This document shows positions 26,238 to 35,312 of a stretch of 64,000 nt of DNA, piece by piece. Position 1 is the first letter of the stretch, and each line of letters begins with the position of its first letter. Origin of the DNA: JBASEY01 sp964404285 (lineage in GTDB: Bacteria; CSSED10-310); assembly GCA_964404285.1 (NCBI GenBank), contig CAYOJK010000003.1:1-64000 (forward strand), read 5' to 3'. Below the pieces are notes generated by a model. That model was not told the DNA's origin, ran no database searches, and worked only from the letters and a program-made list of their open reading frames with translations. The position numbers and the translations under genes are program-made.

Positions 26238-28180
26238 TGAGCGGTATCTGCGGGTTTATGGGTCAAACATCACCCCATGTTGTGCCGCGGATGGTGACTT
26301 CAATGAAACATCGAGGTCCGGATTCGGATGGATTTTACTATGATGAACGGGTTCATCTTGGAGTTTGCCGGTTAAAAATAATTGATCCGAATGGGTCAGA
26401 TCAACCAATTTTCAATGAAGATAAAAGCCTTGTATTGATGTGTGACGGCAAGATTTTTAATTACCGGTCATTGCGTTCAACCTTAAAAGACCGGGGACAT
26501 CAATTTGCAACGGATGGTGACGTTGAGACGATTCTTCATTTATATGAGGAATATGGTGAAGATTGTGTTCAATATCTAGATGGTGAATTCGCTTTCGCGC
26601 TCTGGGACATTCCGAACAGCCGTCTGATGCTTGCCAGGGACCGATTGGGAGTCAAACCGCTTTATTGGTCAAAACTGCCGAACAAACTGCTATTTGCGTC
26701 CGAAATTCGAGCTTGCCTTGCTTCCGGTGAACTGCACACCGAAATGGATGACTTGGCGATATTGAAATTTATTACTTTTCCAGCAATCCAGACGCCATTG
26801 ACTATTTTCAACCAGATTCAGGCTCTGCTTCCGGGGCACTTTCTGACAAATTCGGCTGAGGGATTCGTGATAAAGGAATACTGGGACATCGATTGTGAGC
26901 GTAAGAGCTCACAACGCTTGAGTCCCAAACAGTCTATCGATGCGGTGAAAGAAGGATTGACGCAATCGGTTCAGAAACGACTGATGAGCGATGTTCCTCT
27001 GGGCGCTTTTTTATCTGGAGGCATTGATTCCAGTTCGATTGTCGGGTTGATGAAAGGTCATTTGACCAGCCGGATAAAAACATTCAGCATTCGTTTCACG
27101 GGAAGAGATAAATCATATAAATGGTTTGATGATGCGTCGTTTGCAGTTGAAGTAGCTCGAGCTTTTGAGACGGATCATGTCGAAAAAGTCGTCACAGGCG
27201 CCGATGTCTTTGAACAACTGGCACGTGCTGTTTGGGCGATGGATCAGCCTTCAGGTGATGCGCTTCAATATTATATCGTATCCGGATACGCAGCCGACCA
27301 TGTCACCGTCGCACTGTCCGGCACAGGCGGTGATGAAGTGTTTGCCGGTTATGAATGGTTCAAGGATATTCGACGAATAGAACAAATCCATAACTTTTTG
27401 TTATTCCTTAAACCCGATTTAGCTAACTGGATATGGAATCAAATCAGAAAAATTCCTCGTGGATACGAGTTGTCAAAATTTCGTAGAAGACTACAAACAC
27501 TGTTAGTCGGCAGGAAAGGATTCGCTGAACGCTATCAATTAAATCGTCGGTTGTACCATGGTGATGATTTTTATTACCTGTTTTCACCTGACTTTATTTC
27601 AAGAGTTGCCGATTCGATAGTCGATGTCGATAATCGCATAGAATTTTGCAGCGCTCGCTGTCCAGATATGGATCCAATCTCACGGATGTCCTATCTTCAG
27701 TTGAAAATTGATATGCCTGATCTGCTTCTTCGTGACCAAGATGCAGTAAGCAAGATTCATGGGCTTGAAGTTCGTTTCCCGATGTTGGATTACAATTTGG
27801 TAGAAATTGCAGCACGCATACCTAGTTCAATGAAGCTGAAGGGCAACATCGAAAAATATGTTTTACGCCAAGCCATGAAACATGTCCTTCCACCGACAAT
27901 TATCAACCGACCGAAAAAAGGCTTCATGTTTCCGATGTCGGATTGGATGAGGCATGAATTAAAGCCGGTTGTCGATAGTTGTTTATCGAAAGATTCCATT
28001 CGATCCAGGGGTGTTTTCAATCCAGAAGCAGTTGAAAAACTCCGCAATAATTTTTTTCGGGGAAAAGAGCCTTTTTTCAAGGTTTGGAACCAGGTGATAT
28101 TTGAGCTGTGGTGCCGTATTGTTTTGGATCGACCCACCGGGTGGCTTCCACCAACTGAAACAATCAAGGATTTTATCTAA
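26237..28180 (+). CDS. Asparagine-synthetase-like amidotransferase with Ser at position 2
   Basis: The N-terminal glutaminase-like domain (about 1-210) and the C-terminal ATP-dependent synthetase domain (about 225-600) are both present. The PP-loop SGGIDSSS is near residue 261 and SGTGGDEVFAGYEWF near 355. The ATG at 26237 has AGGTGAG upstream and gives MSGICGFMG: Ser2 replaces the catalytic Cys2 of AsnB (MCGI). The glutaminase half may thus be inactive or use Ser, and the protein may use ammonia or another amine. In surface-glycan loci such proteins can amidate or join sugars or lipids (inference). A GTG at 26231 is an alternative start but does not supply a Cys2. Confidence 0.88.
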   Translation: MSGICGFMGQTSPHVVPRMVTSMKHRGPDSDGFYYDERVHLGVCRLKIIDPNGSDQPIFNEDKSLVLMCDGKIFNYRSLRSTLKDRGHQFATDGDVETILHLYEEYGEDCVQYLDGEFAFALWDIPNSRLMLARDRLGVKPLYWSKLPNKLLFASEIRACLASGELHTEMDDLAILKFITFPAIQTPLTIFNQIQALLPGHFLTNSAEGFVIKEYWDIDCERKSSQRLSPKQSIDAVKEGLTQSVQKRLMSDVPLGAFLSGGIDSSSIVGLMKGHLTSRIKTFSIRFTGRDKSYKWFDDASFAVEVARAFETDHVEKVVTGADVFEQLARAVWAMDQPSGDALQYYIVSGYAADHVTVALSGTGGDEVFAGYEWFKDIRRIEQIHNFLLFLKPDLANWIWNQIRKIPRGYELSKFRRRLQTLLVGRKGFAERYQLNRRLYHGDDFYYLFSPDFISRVADSIVDVDNRIEFCSARCPDMDPISRMSYLQLKIDMPDLLLRDQDAVSKIHGLEVRFPMLDYNLVEIAARIPSSMKLKGNIEKYVLRQAMKHVLPPTIINRPKKGFMFPMSDWMRHELKPVVDSCLSKDSIRSRGVFNPEAVEKLRNNFFRGKEPFFKVWNQVIFELWCRIVLDRPTGWLPPTETIKDFI

Positions 28181-29538
28181 TGAACGATGATAATCATGCG
28201 ATTCAAGTGGCAATAAATCGCATTCTTGACCTTTTTAAAACATCTTTTCAAGGACCGGATGGTTTACCGGTTTATGATGTCGATGGTGAAACAGGAAAAC
28301 CTGTTTCTGATAGAAATCTGTTGAGTGAGTTCGACGATTACGCTCCCTTCTTCTGGGTTTTAGGCGAGCGTTCTATGGTTATCGATCATTTTCAGATATT
28401 GACAGCACGACTGCGAGAGCGGCCACTTCTATTTAATAGACCGCAAATTCGTGCGATTAAAGGGCTGGGGTTACCCGGCATGTTTCGTCGTCTTTCCTAT
28501 GCTGATTCTCAGGATTATGTTGAAATCCTTTATGGTCTGACCGAACTTTATACACTGTCAAACGACCCAAAATTCATCGTTACCGCAGAGGATCTGTTCG
28601 ATCGAATTGTGAAAAGGTTTGAACGAAGAGGCTCTATTCGATCGTTTCGTATGATGCCATGGGGGCCAACGCTTCCAGTGGCTGACGCGATGTCTGGCAT
28701 GTTTATTGAGATAGCAAGTGATTTGTCTGTATTGAGTCCGAATAGATCATCGAGACAGCGGTATAGAGATTTTGCATCGAAATGGATGAAATGGTGGACT
28801 GAAACGGAAATGTTTCAACAACATGGTGTATTTCCATCGATGGCTTTAAAAGGTCTTTGGGGGCGTTTGACGGGCATTCAACAAAAATTGATGCGCGCCG
28901 AACTAGCGAAACCTAATACGTCGATGATATACGGCATTCTAGCCCTTGCAGCTCCACCACACCGCGATCCTGTTGCCAAACAGGTTTTTGAACGTTGGAT
29001 AGAGGGACTTATTAAATGTTTTATGACCTCGAAAGGCGTCTTTAGTCATCTGGCTGAATTGAGAAAAACAGAAAATCACGGACCTATTCTGTCAACTAAT
29101 TTTGCAGCGCTGGATATCTTATGTGATGCCGTATTTCTGTTTAACTCCAATAAGTGCAAACAGATTGCACAGACGATTACGGATCATTTTTTGGAATACC
29201 GATCTCACAATACCGGTCTGATACCGGACGAACCAGGAAAAGAGCGCTCCTATCTCGATGCAAATTCAGACTTTGCCGTCTCCTTGGCCAAAATGACGGA
29301 AATTACAGGTGAAGCAAAATATAAAGAAATAGGTCGCTCAATAGTCGAATCAATTATCAAATACCATTCTGCGCCTTATGGTTTTTATCGAGATGTGCAT
29401 CTGCATACAGGCAAACCTCTATCACCCTTGGTAGAAACTCGATTCTGTTCGTTGTTGTTGAAACCCTTGTTTTTGTACCGAGATGATATTTCCATTTACG
29501 GTGAATCCGGCAAATGGTCTTTATTCCGAGATAGATGA
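28180..29538 (+). CDS. Unrecognised soluble protein, possibly an (alpha/alpha) barrel
   Basis: The 452-residue protein has no signal peptide or membrane segment. It is helix-rich with repeated aromatic and charged patterns (FDDYAPFFWVLGE, YADSQDYVEILYGLTELY, LDANSDFAVSLAKM) that recall (alpha/alpha)6 barrels of N-acylglucosamine epimerases and unsaturated uronyl hydrolases. I cannot assign a family. It overlaps the preceding gene by one base and the flippase gene by four, so it belongs to the same glycan operon and may act on the glycan or its precursor. Confidence 0.75.
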   Translation: MNDDNHAIQVAINRILDLFKTSFQGPDGLPVYDVDGETGKPVSDRNLLSEFDDYAPFFWVLGERSMVIDHFQILTARLRERPLLFNRPQIRAIKGLGLPGMFRRLSYADSQDYVEILYGLTELYTLSNDPKFIVTAEDLFDRIVKRFERRGSIRSFRMMPWGPTLPVADAMSGMFIEIASDLSVLSPNRSSRQRYRDFASKWMKWWTETEMFQQHGVFPSMALKGLWGRLTGIQQKLMRAELAKPNTSMIYGILALAAPPHRDPVAKQVFERWIEGLIKCFMTSKGVFSHLAELRKTENHGPILSTNFAALDILCDAVFLFNSNKCKQIAQTITDHFLEYRSHNTGLIPDEPGKERSYLDANSDFAVSLAKMTEITGEAKYKEIGRSIVESIIKYHSAPYGFYRDVHLHTGKPLSPLVETRFCSLLLKPLFLYRDDISIYGESGKWSLFRDR

Positions 29539-31094
29539 TGAACAGTATGCAGCAAAAATCCAGACAACTCGATAGCTTACCTGGGCATGATCCCAAGTAT
29601 GGCAGAAGCTTGATGGCACGAGTGGCCAAAAACTCGTTTGTAATATTCATAGGAAAAATAATCGAAATAACGTCTTCGATGATCGTGTTGATGATTCTTG
29701 CCAGAATACTCAAACCATCGCTCTATGGAGATTATGCTTTTATCAATGCGGTTGTGCTGGCTTTTCAACCTTTGATCAACCTTGAAATCAATACAATACT
29801 TATTCGCGAAATGGCCGCTGACAGAAACCGTGAACATGTGCTGCTGGGTGGTGGATTGTTGCTGAAACTGATTCTGCTGGCCGTATTTATAATCTCAGCC
29901 GTCATATTGGAAAGAATGATTCAATTCACTCCATTATTACGCACTGCCTTTTACCTATCAATAGCGGCAGAAATTTTTCAACAGATCGTATGGGTGTACA
30001 GCGCGGTATTCATGGCAAGAGAGAGAATGGAATTTGAACCTCTACTCTCACTTGTTTGCAAGATAGTAACGGTTGGCGGTATCGGATTGCTGGCAATATT
30101 TATGTCTCCTGAATCAATGGAAACAGTCGGTTTTGTTTTGGTCTTTGTTATTTTGGCGCTCAGCCAGTTGATCCGAGCTGTTTTAGGCGTATTTATCATC
30201 GCCGCTAATTTTTTAAACAAATTTAAAATTCAATGGTCGTTCGCTGTTGCTAAAGAATTGTTCCAACAATCCTGGATTATGGGTCTGGCAACTTTTTTGA
30301 CAGGGTTGACACTGCGAATTGATATCTATTTTTTGAAATATTTTAAGTCTTCCGAGGAAATTGCGATATTTAATATTCCTCACATGTTCGCTCTTCAGAT
30401 ACAGATTCTGGCGATTTCATTGGTTACTGCTTTATTCCCTGTTTTTAGTCGTTTGAGCGCACCAAGCAATGATAAAAGAGAAACCTTTGGAATGGTGCAA
30501 GACGCCAGTATTCGAGTCATGGTGTTGTTGGGCTTGTCAATTACCGTTATCAGTGGTTTTTTTCCCAATATCATCATTCAAATTTTAGGTGGCAGCGCCT
30601 ATCAGGCTTCTGTTCCCATATTGGTGATTTTGTCCTGGTGCATACCAGTGCTATTTTTAAATTATCTTGGCGCCAACCTTTTAACGGCAATGAAACGACA
30701 GAATCTATTGATATACGGAGCGGCTGCTTCACTGATATTGAATGTCGCTTTGGACTGGCTCTGGGTGCCGACTTATGGGAATATCGGCGCTTCTTATTCA
30801 ACAGTCATTTCATATCTTCTACAGCTTTCTATCATTTTCTTTTTTCTTTACCGTTTCAGCCCGGATATGCCTGGTATGATGCGGGCAATAGTAATGCCGA
30901 CAGCAATTTGTTTGACTGCACTTTCCAGCGTCTGGCTCATCGAAAAAAAAGTTGCTGTTCAATCACTGGCGTCGGGGAGCATCAGAGTCATTGTCTTGAC
31001 GCTTGGATTAATACTGTCATTCGCTATTCAACCTGCTTCTTTTAGGCATATATTGACACGTGCCGGAAGAGGTTCCCGCCCACATGATGAATGA
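29535..31094 (+). CDS. Polysaccharide flippase (Wzx/MATE-type)
   Basis: The 519-residue protein has about 12-14 membrane helices and reads like the oligosaccharide flippase family, with AKNSFVIFIGKIIEI at the start of the core and SLYGDYAFINAVV after the second helix. These proteins turn lipid-linked sugar units from the inner to the outer leaflet. Two tandem ATGs overlap the upstream stop. It ends the plus-strand glycan operon and faces the GT39-like gene. Confidence 0.88.
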   Translation: MMNSMQQKSRQLDSLPGHDPKYGRSLMARVAKNSFVIFIGKIIEITSSMIVLMILARILKPSLYGDYAFINAVVLAFQPLINLEINTILIREMAADRNREHVLLGGGLLLKLILLAVFIISAVILERMIQFTPLLRTAFYLSIAAEIFQQIVWVYSAVFMARERMEFEPLLSLVCKIVTVGGIGLLAIFMSPESMETVGFVLVFVILALSQLIRAVLGVFIIAANFLNKFKIQWSFAVAKELFQQSWIMGLATFLTGLTLRIDIYFLKYFKSSEEIAIFNIPHMFALQIQILAISLVTALFPVFSRLSAPSNDKRETFGMVQDASIRVMVLLGLSITVISGFFPNIIIQILGGSAYQASVPILVILSWCIPVLFLNYLGANLLTAMKRQNLLIYGAAASLILNVALDWLWVPTYGNIGASYSTVISYLLQLSIIFFFLYRFSPDMPGMMRAIVMPTAICLTALSSVWLIEKKVAVQSLASGSIRVIVLTLGLILSFAIQPASFRHILTRAGRGSRPHDE

Positions 31095-31188
31095 GTAACG
31101 ACGGCTAACTCAGACCAACGTCAAGACAAATCTCAATTTACCTTTTTCTTCGTGAGCTGATTCGTTGCCGAAAAATAAGCTTTGTGCG

Positions 31189-32817
31189 CTATAGTGGTAT
31201 TTTCACGATTATATCATTGGACTCGTCATAAAATAGTGCATGGAATTTTACTTTCGGATAACGAGTCCAATAGGCGGATTTATCAGGATACATCTCCAAA
31301 ACAGCTTTCAGTGAATCATCTCCTAAATCTCGCGCATAAATAATATCAGTATTTAATAGAGGATGGTTAAAACTCGCCACCGAACCAAACCCTTGCCAAC
31401 GTCTGTCTTGAATAAATACGACAGCATCGGTGATACCCAGGTTCTCCACAGTATCCTGAACAGAGCGATTAACTCCATTGAAACTTTTCAGAGCTGAAAC
31501 TTTCATCGGAACTAACGAAACAATCGGCTGGACTTTATAATCATAGACATCGTTTATGTAAAACTGATTGATATTTGTTGTGATTAGATATGCCGTGAAA
31601 ATATATAAGCAAGTTGCTGCGATCGCGCGGGCAAACGGAAGCGTATTCCACGTTCTCATAAAGGAATTTTTATGAACCCATTCAGCGCTTTCAATACAGA
31701 CGTCCAGACCTCGAGCTGATAATAAAACAACCATAGGCATAACTTCATAAATATACCGTGGTCCGTACATGATGGCGGAACGCCAATAAAAAGCGTAAAG
31801 AAAGGGGATGGATACAAACGTCCAGTAAAAGAGTTGGTCGAATTCTTTCCGTTTAATGGGTATTAAAGGGATAAGAAAAAGCGAGAAATTGAACCAGCTT
31901 GGCCAGTTGAGCGCGTATGTGTGAAGAAGTTCCAGGAGAGCTCGGGTTGTGCCAAGACCTCTTGCCGCAGTGTGCCCGGATCGAGAGACTCCAAGGGCGG
32001 AAAATGAGTTAAAAAACCTGTTTAAAATTTTTATGGATGTGGGTCCTGTGGATTCGCTTACTTGTGTTTGTGTTGCAAATTGAAGTGTTTTCCCTGAAAG
32101 ATGGGAACTGTATAAGAAAAAAGCGATAACCCCAATCAACACAGCTCCAATAAAAGCTAATAAATAACGCAACGACTTTTTATTGAAAACATCTTTGTTT
32201 CTTATATGGAAACTGAACAAGGATAATCCCAAAGCAAAAGCGGTTAGGGGCCGGGTGTTGAAGAGAAGACCGAGAGACAGTCCTATCAACACGGCATTTT
32301 TCACTGATGGGGTTTTAAGCTGTCTTGTAAAAAATAATAGTGAGCATGCTGTCAGCAAAAGGCCTAGTGGATGGGACATATAAGAAGCGGACATCACCAT
32401 AAAAAAGGGTGAAGATACAAGAAAAATCGCTGCCCAAAGACCAACACGACGGTTATAACAATCGGCGCCGATAGTATAGATAAGCAGAACAGAGAGCGCT
32501 GCAATCAACGGATTGATCAACCAGGCGGCGCCGATTTTCATTCCTATCATCGTAACGAACGGGTGCAGAAAAGGATAATGACAATACCAGCGGCCATCCT
32601 TGACGACCATCAGCTCCGAAGAAAACGATTTCACATTGTCCGGGGCGTCCATATATGTTCGACCCATTGCGAAAAGTCTGGCCTGAAACCAGGTATTCAC
32701 AGAATCCTGAACATGAGGGATAGACTCAAGATAGTCGATATTGATTTTGGCGGCGCCCCAAAGAGTTGTCAGCGCAAGCAGAATAGAGGCTATGATGAAC
32801 CAATAGTTTCGATTCAT
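31189..32817 (-). CDS. Membrane glycosyltransferase, GT39/ArnT-like
   Basis: The protein has about 542 residues with ten or more helices. Early periplasmic sequence includes an acidic pair region (LESIPHVQDSVNTWFQARLF) and HPFVTMIG, followed by a C-terminal soluble part, as in dolichyl-phosphate-mannose or ArnT-type GT-C enzymes. The frame runs back to 32892, but the ATG at 32817 overlaps the upstream stop by four bases and has GAGGGA in front, so it is the likely start. It would glycosylate a periplasmic lipid or glycan (inference). Confidence 0.82.
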   Translation of the reverse strand: MNRNYWFIIASILLALTTLWGAAKINIDYLESIPHVQDSVNTWFQARLFAMGRTYMDAPDNVKSFSSELMVVKDGRWYCHYPFLHPFVTMIGMKIGAAWLINPLIAALSVLLIYTIGADCYNRRVGLWAAIFLVSSPFFMVMSASYMSHPLGLLLTACSLLFFTRQLKTPSVKNAVLIGLSLGLLFNTRPLTAFALGLSLFSFHIRNKDVFNKKSLRYLLAFIGAVLIGVIAFFLYSSHLSGKTLQFATQTQVSESTGPTSIKILNRFFNSFSALGVSRSGHTAARGLGTTRALLELLHTYALNWPSWFNFSLFLIPLIPIKRKEFDQLFYWTFVSIPFLYAFYWRSAIMYGPRYIYEVMPMVVLLSARGLDVCIESAEWVHKNSFMRTWNTLPFARAIAATCLYIFTAYLITTNINQFYINDVYDYKVQPIVSLVPMKVSALKSFNGVNRSVQDTVENLGITDAVVFIQDRRWQGFGSVASFNHPLLNTDIIYARDLGDDSLKAVLEMYPDKSAYWTRYPKVKFHALFYDESNDIIVKIPL

Positions 32818-33575
32818 GATTCCCTCTTTGATTTTTGCTTCATAAAAGTCTGGACCACTAAAGATGAAAGGAAAAAAATCATAATAAAACACGCTAAGAT
32901 TGCCAACGATACGCTGTAAACCCGTGTGAATCGTAAAACAAGAGATTTCATTCCCTCTTTGAATGGCTCAGCGATTCTTTGCATATTGAAAAATGTCTGT
33001 TTACCGTTTTGGACATATATCAAACAGACAACAAGCTCTCTCCAAAACCTGAATTGGGCTTGGCCGTAGTTTTTCTCATCTCTAAATCGGAAATAAATTG
33101 AACTCTCAGCCGGATTGGATAGAACAACGTCAATAACATAGTTACTCCAAGACGAATCACCGATAACTCCGATGGAATGTTTGTTACTGCGAATCCGATT
33201 ATCAGGAGTACGGAGAAAGGCTCCACGGATCATATACCATTCCAAATCGGAGATATTCGATTGACCATCAACCAGTATTTCATCTGTCGAAAGATCGGTC
33301 ACGACGATTTGACGAAATTCCTGAGGCTTCACCATTAATGGAGGACGGCTGTCTTTAGAAAAGCCTAGGCCGGGCATACCCGATGCCAATCCTGTAACTT
33401 TCGGGACCTCTACTGAGAGTATATGCTGATTATTACACGTGATAGTGTGTATTTGATCATCGACGGAAACACGCAGTCGCAGAACAGATCCTTCACGTGC
33501 CCAAAACCATAGCAACCCAATCAAAGCGTTCCATAGCAGGAACAAAACCAATGATTTTTTCATGGGTGTAAACAT
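32814..33575 (-). CDS. Bitopic membrane protein with concanavalin-like extracytoplasmic domain
   Basis: This 253-residue protein has a hydrophobic helix at each end (about 8-25 and 218-240). The middle part contains DSSWSNYVIDVVLSNP and SSIYFRFRDEKNYGQAQF, a pattern typical of LamG/DUF1080-like jelly-roll domains that bind glycans. I do not recognise the exact family. It is coupled by a four-base overlap to the GT39-like gene, so it may present or bind the acceptor glycan (inference). Confidence 0.68.
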   Translation of the reverse strand: MFTPMKKSLVLFLLWNALIGLLWFWAREGSVLRLRVSVDDQIHTITCNNQHILSVEVPKVTGLASGMPGLGFSKDSRPPLMVKPQEFRQIVVTDLSTDEILVDGQSNISDLEWYMIRGAFLRTPDNRIRSNKHSIGVIGDSSWSNYVIDVVLSNPAESSIYFRFRDEKNYGQAQFRFWRELVVCLIYVQNGKQTFFNMQRIAEPFKEGMKSLVLRFTRVYSVSLAILACFIMIFFLSSLVVQTFMKQKSKRES

Positions 33576-33688
33576 TTAGAATAATTCCCGAGCAATATCA
33601 TAGGATAATGCTTTTTTTCGGTCAACCGGATAAAATAGTCTTGCAATTACACATTGAAATATCAACGATCTCATGAAACCTTAACTGA

Positions 33689-33718
33689 TTGATAACACAA
33701 GGGTTATTGTCTTATAAT
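33689..33718 (+). promoter_or_regulatory. Candidate sigma-70 promoter for the UbiA gene
   Basis: TTGATA and a perfect TATAAT are 18 bases apart on the plus strand in a 235-base intergenic region. Transcription would start near 33725 and give a leader of about 85 bases that contains the hairpin described next. Confidence 0.55.
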
Positions 33719-33776
33719 AATAGACTGCTCTCGGATATTTTAAGTGATTTAAACGATGTTTTCTGTTAAATAGTGA

Positions 33777-33810
33777 TTTACGGCTCGTTCAATTCGGGAG
33801 GAGCCGTAAA
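33777..33810 (+). promoter_or_regulatory. Leader hairpin enclosing the ribosome binding site
   Basis: TTTACGGCTC (33777-33786) and GAGCCGTAAA (33801-33810) are perfect reverse complements, giving a 10-base-pair stem with a 14-base loop. The loop and stem edge contain the Shine-Dalgarno sequence GGGAGGAG (33796-33803), and the stem ends at the base just before the GTG start codon. There is no T-run after it, so it is more likely a translation control element than a terminator. Confidence 0.6.
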
Positions 33811-34746
33811 GTGATTGAGTTCAATATGAAAAAAACAAATAAAACGAAGCCATATTCTATGGTTGCAACACTGGCAGTGGTTACACGACCTAAATTTTTA
33901 TTTCTTGCACTTGCATGTGTTCTTCCCGGTATCGCAACAGCATTCAATCAAACTGAAAGATTACAATGGATAGATGTCTTGTTGGTAACTTTGGGTGCGG
34001 TAGCGACCCATATTGCAGTGAATGTCTTAAATGAATATCATGACTTTCAATCCGGCCTGGATTTTATCAGTCGAAAAACACCTTTTAGCGGCGGGTCCGG
34101 AATGCTTCCCGTGCGACCGGAAGCAGCTCCGGCAGCTTTGGCCTTAGCCCTGAGCGCACTGCTTTTTTCTGCTTTGATAGGCGTGTATTTTACAGTTGTT
34201 TCCGGCCCTTTAATCTGGATACCAGCTATATTCGGGCTGATTGTCATTGTCACCTATACAAAATATCTCAATCAGCGCCCTTTGTTATGTTTGATCGCAC
34301 CGGGACTGGGCTTTGGCACATGCATGGTTCTGGGAACGCATTATGCGTTGAGCAAAACCTTTTCCGTTCAGGCGCTAGGTGCGTCGTTAATACCTTTTTT
34401 CCTAGTGAACAACATACTGTTGCTGAACCAATTTCCGGATGTCGAAGCTGATCGGCAAATTGGGCGACGCCATTATCCTATCGTTATAGGAAGATCTAGA
34501 AGCGCAATAATTTTCCTGTTGTTTTGGGTAGCCGCCTATGTGGCGATCATTCTTTGTGTTTTGATGCGGATTTTCTCACCGGGCGCGCTTCTTGGCCTGC
34601 TGACGCTTCCTGTTGCTATCCTGATGCAAATAGGAGTTTTTCGAAATGCCGACAATATCGATGGCCTAATACCCTATATGGGCTTGAATGTCTTGGTAAC
34701 ACTGATGACACCTAGCTTGATGGCGATAGGGATGTTACTTCTTTGA
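33811..34746 (+). CDS. UbiA-family prenyltransferase (MenA-like)
   Basis: The 311-residue membrane protein has about nine helices. The first Asp-rich motif is NEYHDFQSGLD near residue 74 and the second is NQFPDVEADRQ near 205, as in 1,4-dihydroxy-2-naphthoate polyprenyltransferases. It would attach a polyprenyl chain to an aromatic ring in quinone synthesis. No other quinone gene is near. The GTG start follows GGGAGGAG at good distance; an ATG at 33826 is possible. Confidence 0.82.
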   Translation: MIEFNMKKTNKTKPYSMVATLAVVTRPKFLFLALACVLPGIATAFNQTERLQWIDVLLVTLGAVATHIAVNVLNEYHDFQSGLDFISRKTPFSGGSGMLPVRPEAAPAALALALSALLFSALIGVYFTVVSGPLIWIPAIFGLIVIVTYTKYLNQRPLLCLIAPGLGFGTCMVLGTHYALSKTFSVQALGASLIPFFLVNNILLLNQFPDVEADRQIGRRHYPIVIGRSRSAIIFLLFWVAAYVAIILCVLMRIFSPGALLGLLTLPVAILMQIGVFRNADNIDGLIPYMGLNVLVTLMTPSLMAIGMLLL

Positions 34747-34769
34747 ACAATATAGTTTTAAAGTAAACT

Positions 34770-35312
34770 CTAAACTTGCTGCTGATTAGGTCGAGGTTTT
34801 TTTGTTCTGGGAGTTTTATTGGGCTTTTTGGTGTCGGAATCTGTTTTTTTGGATGTTTTCGACGGTGATGGAGCTGATTTTGGAGGTTTTTTTGAAGCGC
34901 TTTTCTTCTTTGCCGACGCACCGCTTTTTTCGAATGATTCCAGCTCTTCCAATAAAGTATCGAGTTGTTTCTCCAGTGATCGGACATCATCGAGAGTAGC
35001 AATATTCAATCGATTCAAAGTGCTGCGAATTCCATCGCTCATTCGTCCGGAAAAGTTGTCGATCGAATTACCCAGATCCAACTTGAGTTTTTCCCCTGTT
35101 TGAGCGGCTTCTTCTTTTGTATGACTTCCTTTTTGAACCAGCTCACTCATTTTCTTGTCGATTGTCATATTGATGGATTGCTTCAAATTTAAACCGCTTT
35201 TAACTAGATTCATTCCGAAGCCAAGCATGTCGGGCATCGATAACGATAGTGAGAAATTCGATTTTTTCTTTGTCTCAGTTTCATTCACAGGTGGATTATT
35301 ATTTTTCGGCAT
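34770..35312 (-). CDS. Phasin-like granule-associated protein with basic Lys/Pro/Ser tail
   Basis: The first 130 residues are amphipathic and helical, with LNRLNIATLDDVRSLEKQL near 108-126, a phrase typical of polyhydroxyalkanoate granule proteins of the PhaF/PhaI type. The last 50 residues are low-complexity and very basic (many KK, SK, TK, PK), like the histone-H1-like tail of PhaF that binds DNA. Phasins coat storage granules. It overlaps the PhaR-like gene by 14 bases, so both are one unit. No PHA synthase is in the window. Confidence 0.75.
   Translation of the reverse strand: MPKNNNPPVNETETKKKSNFSLSLSMPDMLGFGMNLVKSGLNLKQSINMTIDKKMSELVQKGSHTKEEAAQTGEKLKLDLGNSIDNFSGRMSDGIRSTLNRLNIATLDDVRSLEKQLDTLLEELESFEKSGASAKKKSASKKPPKSAPSPSKTSKKTDSDTKKPNKTPRTKKPRPNQQQV

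Noticed and set aside
32818..32892. N-terminal extension of the GT39-like protein
   Set aside because: It lies inside the upstream gene; the ATG at 32817 has a ribosome site and the usual four-base stop overlap.
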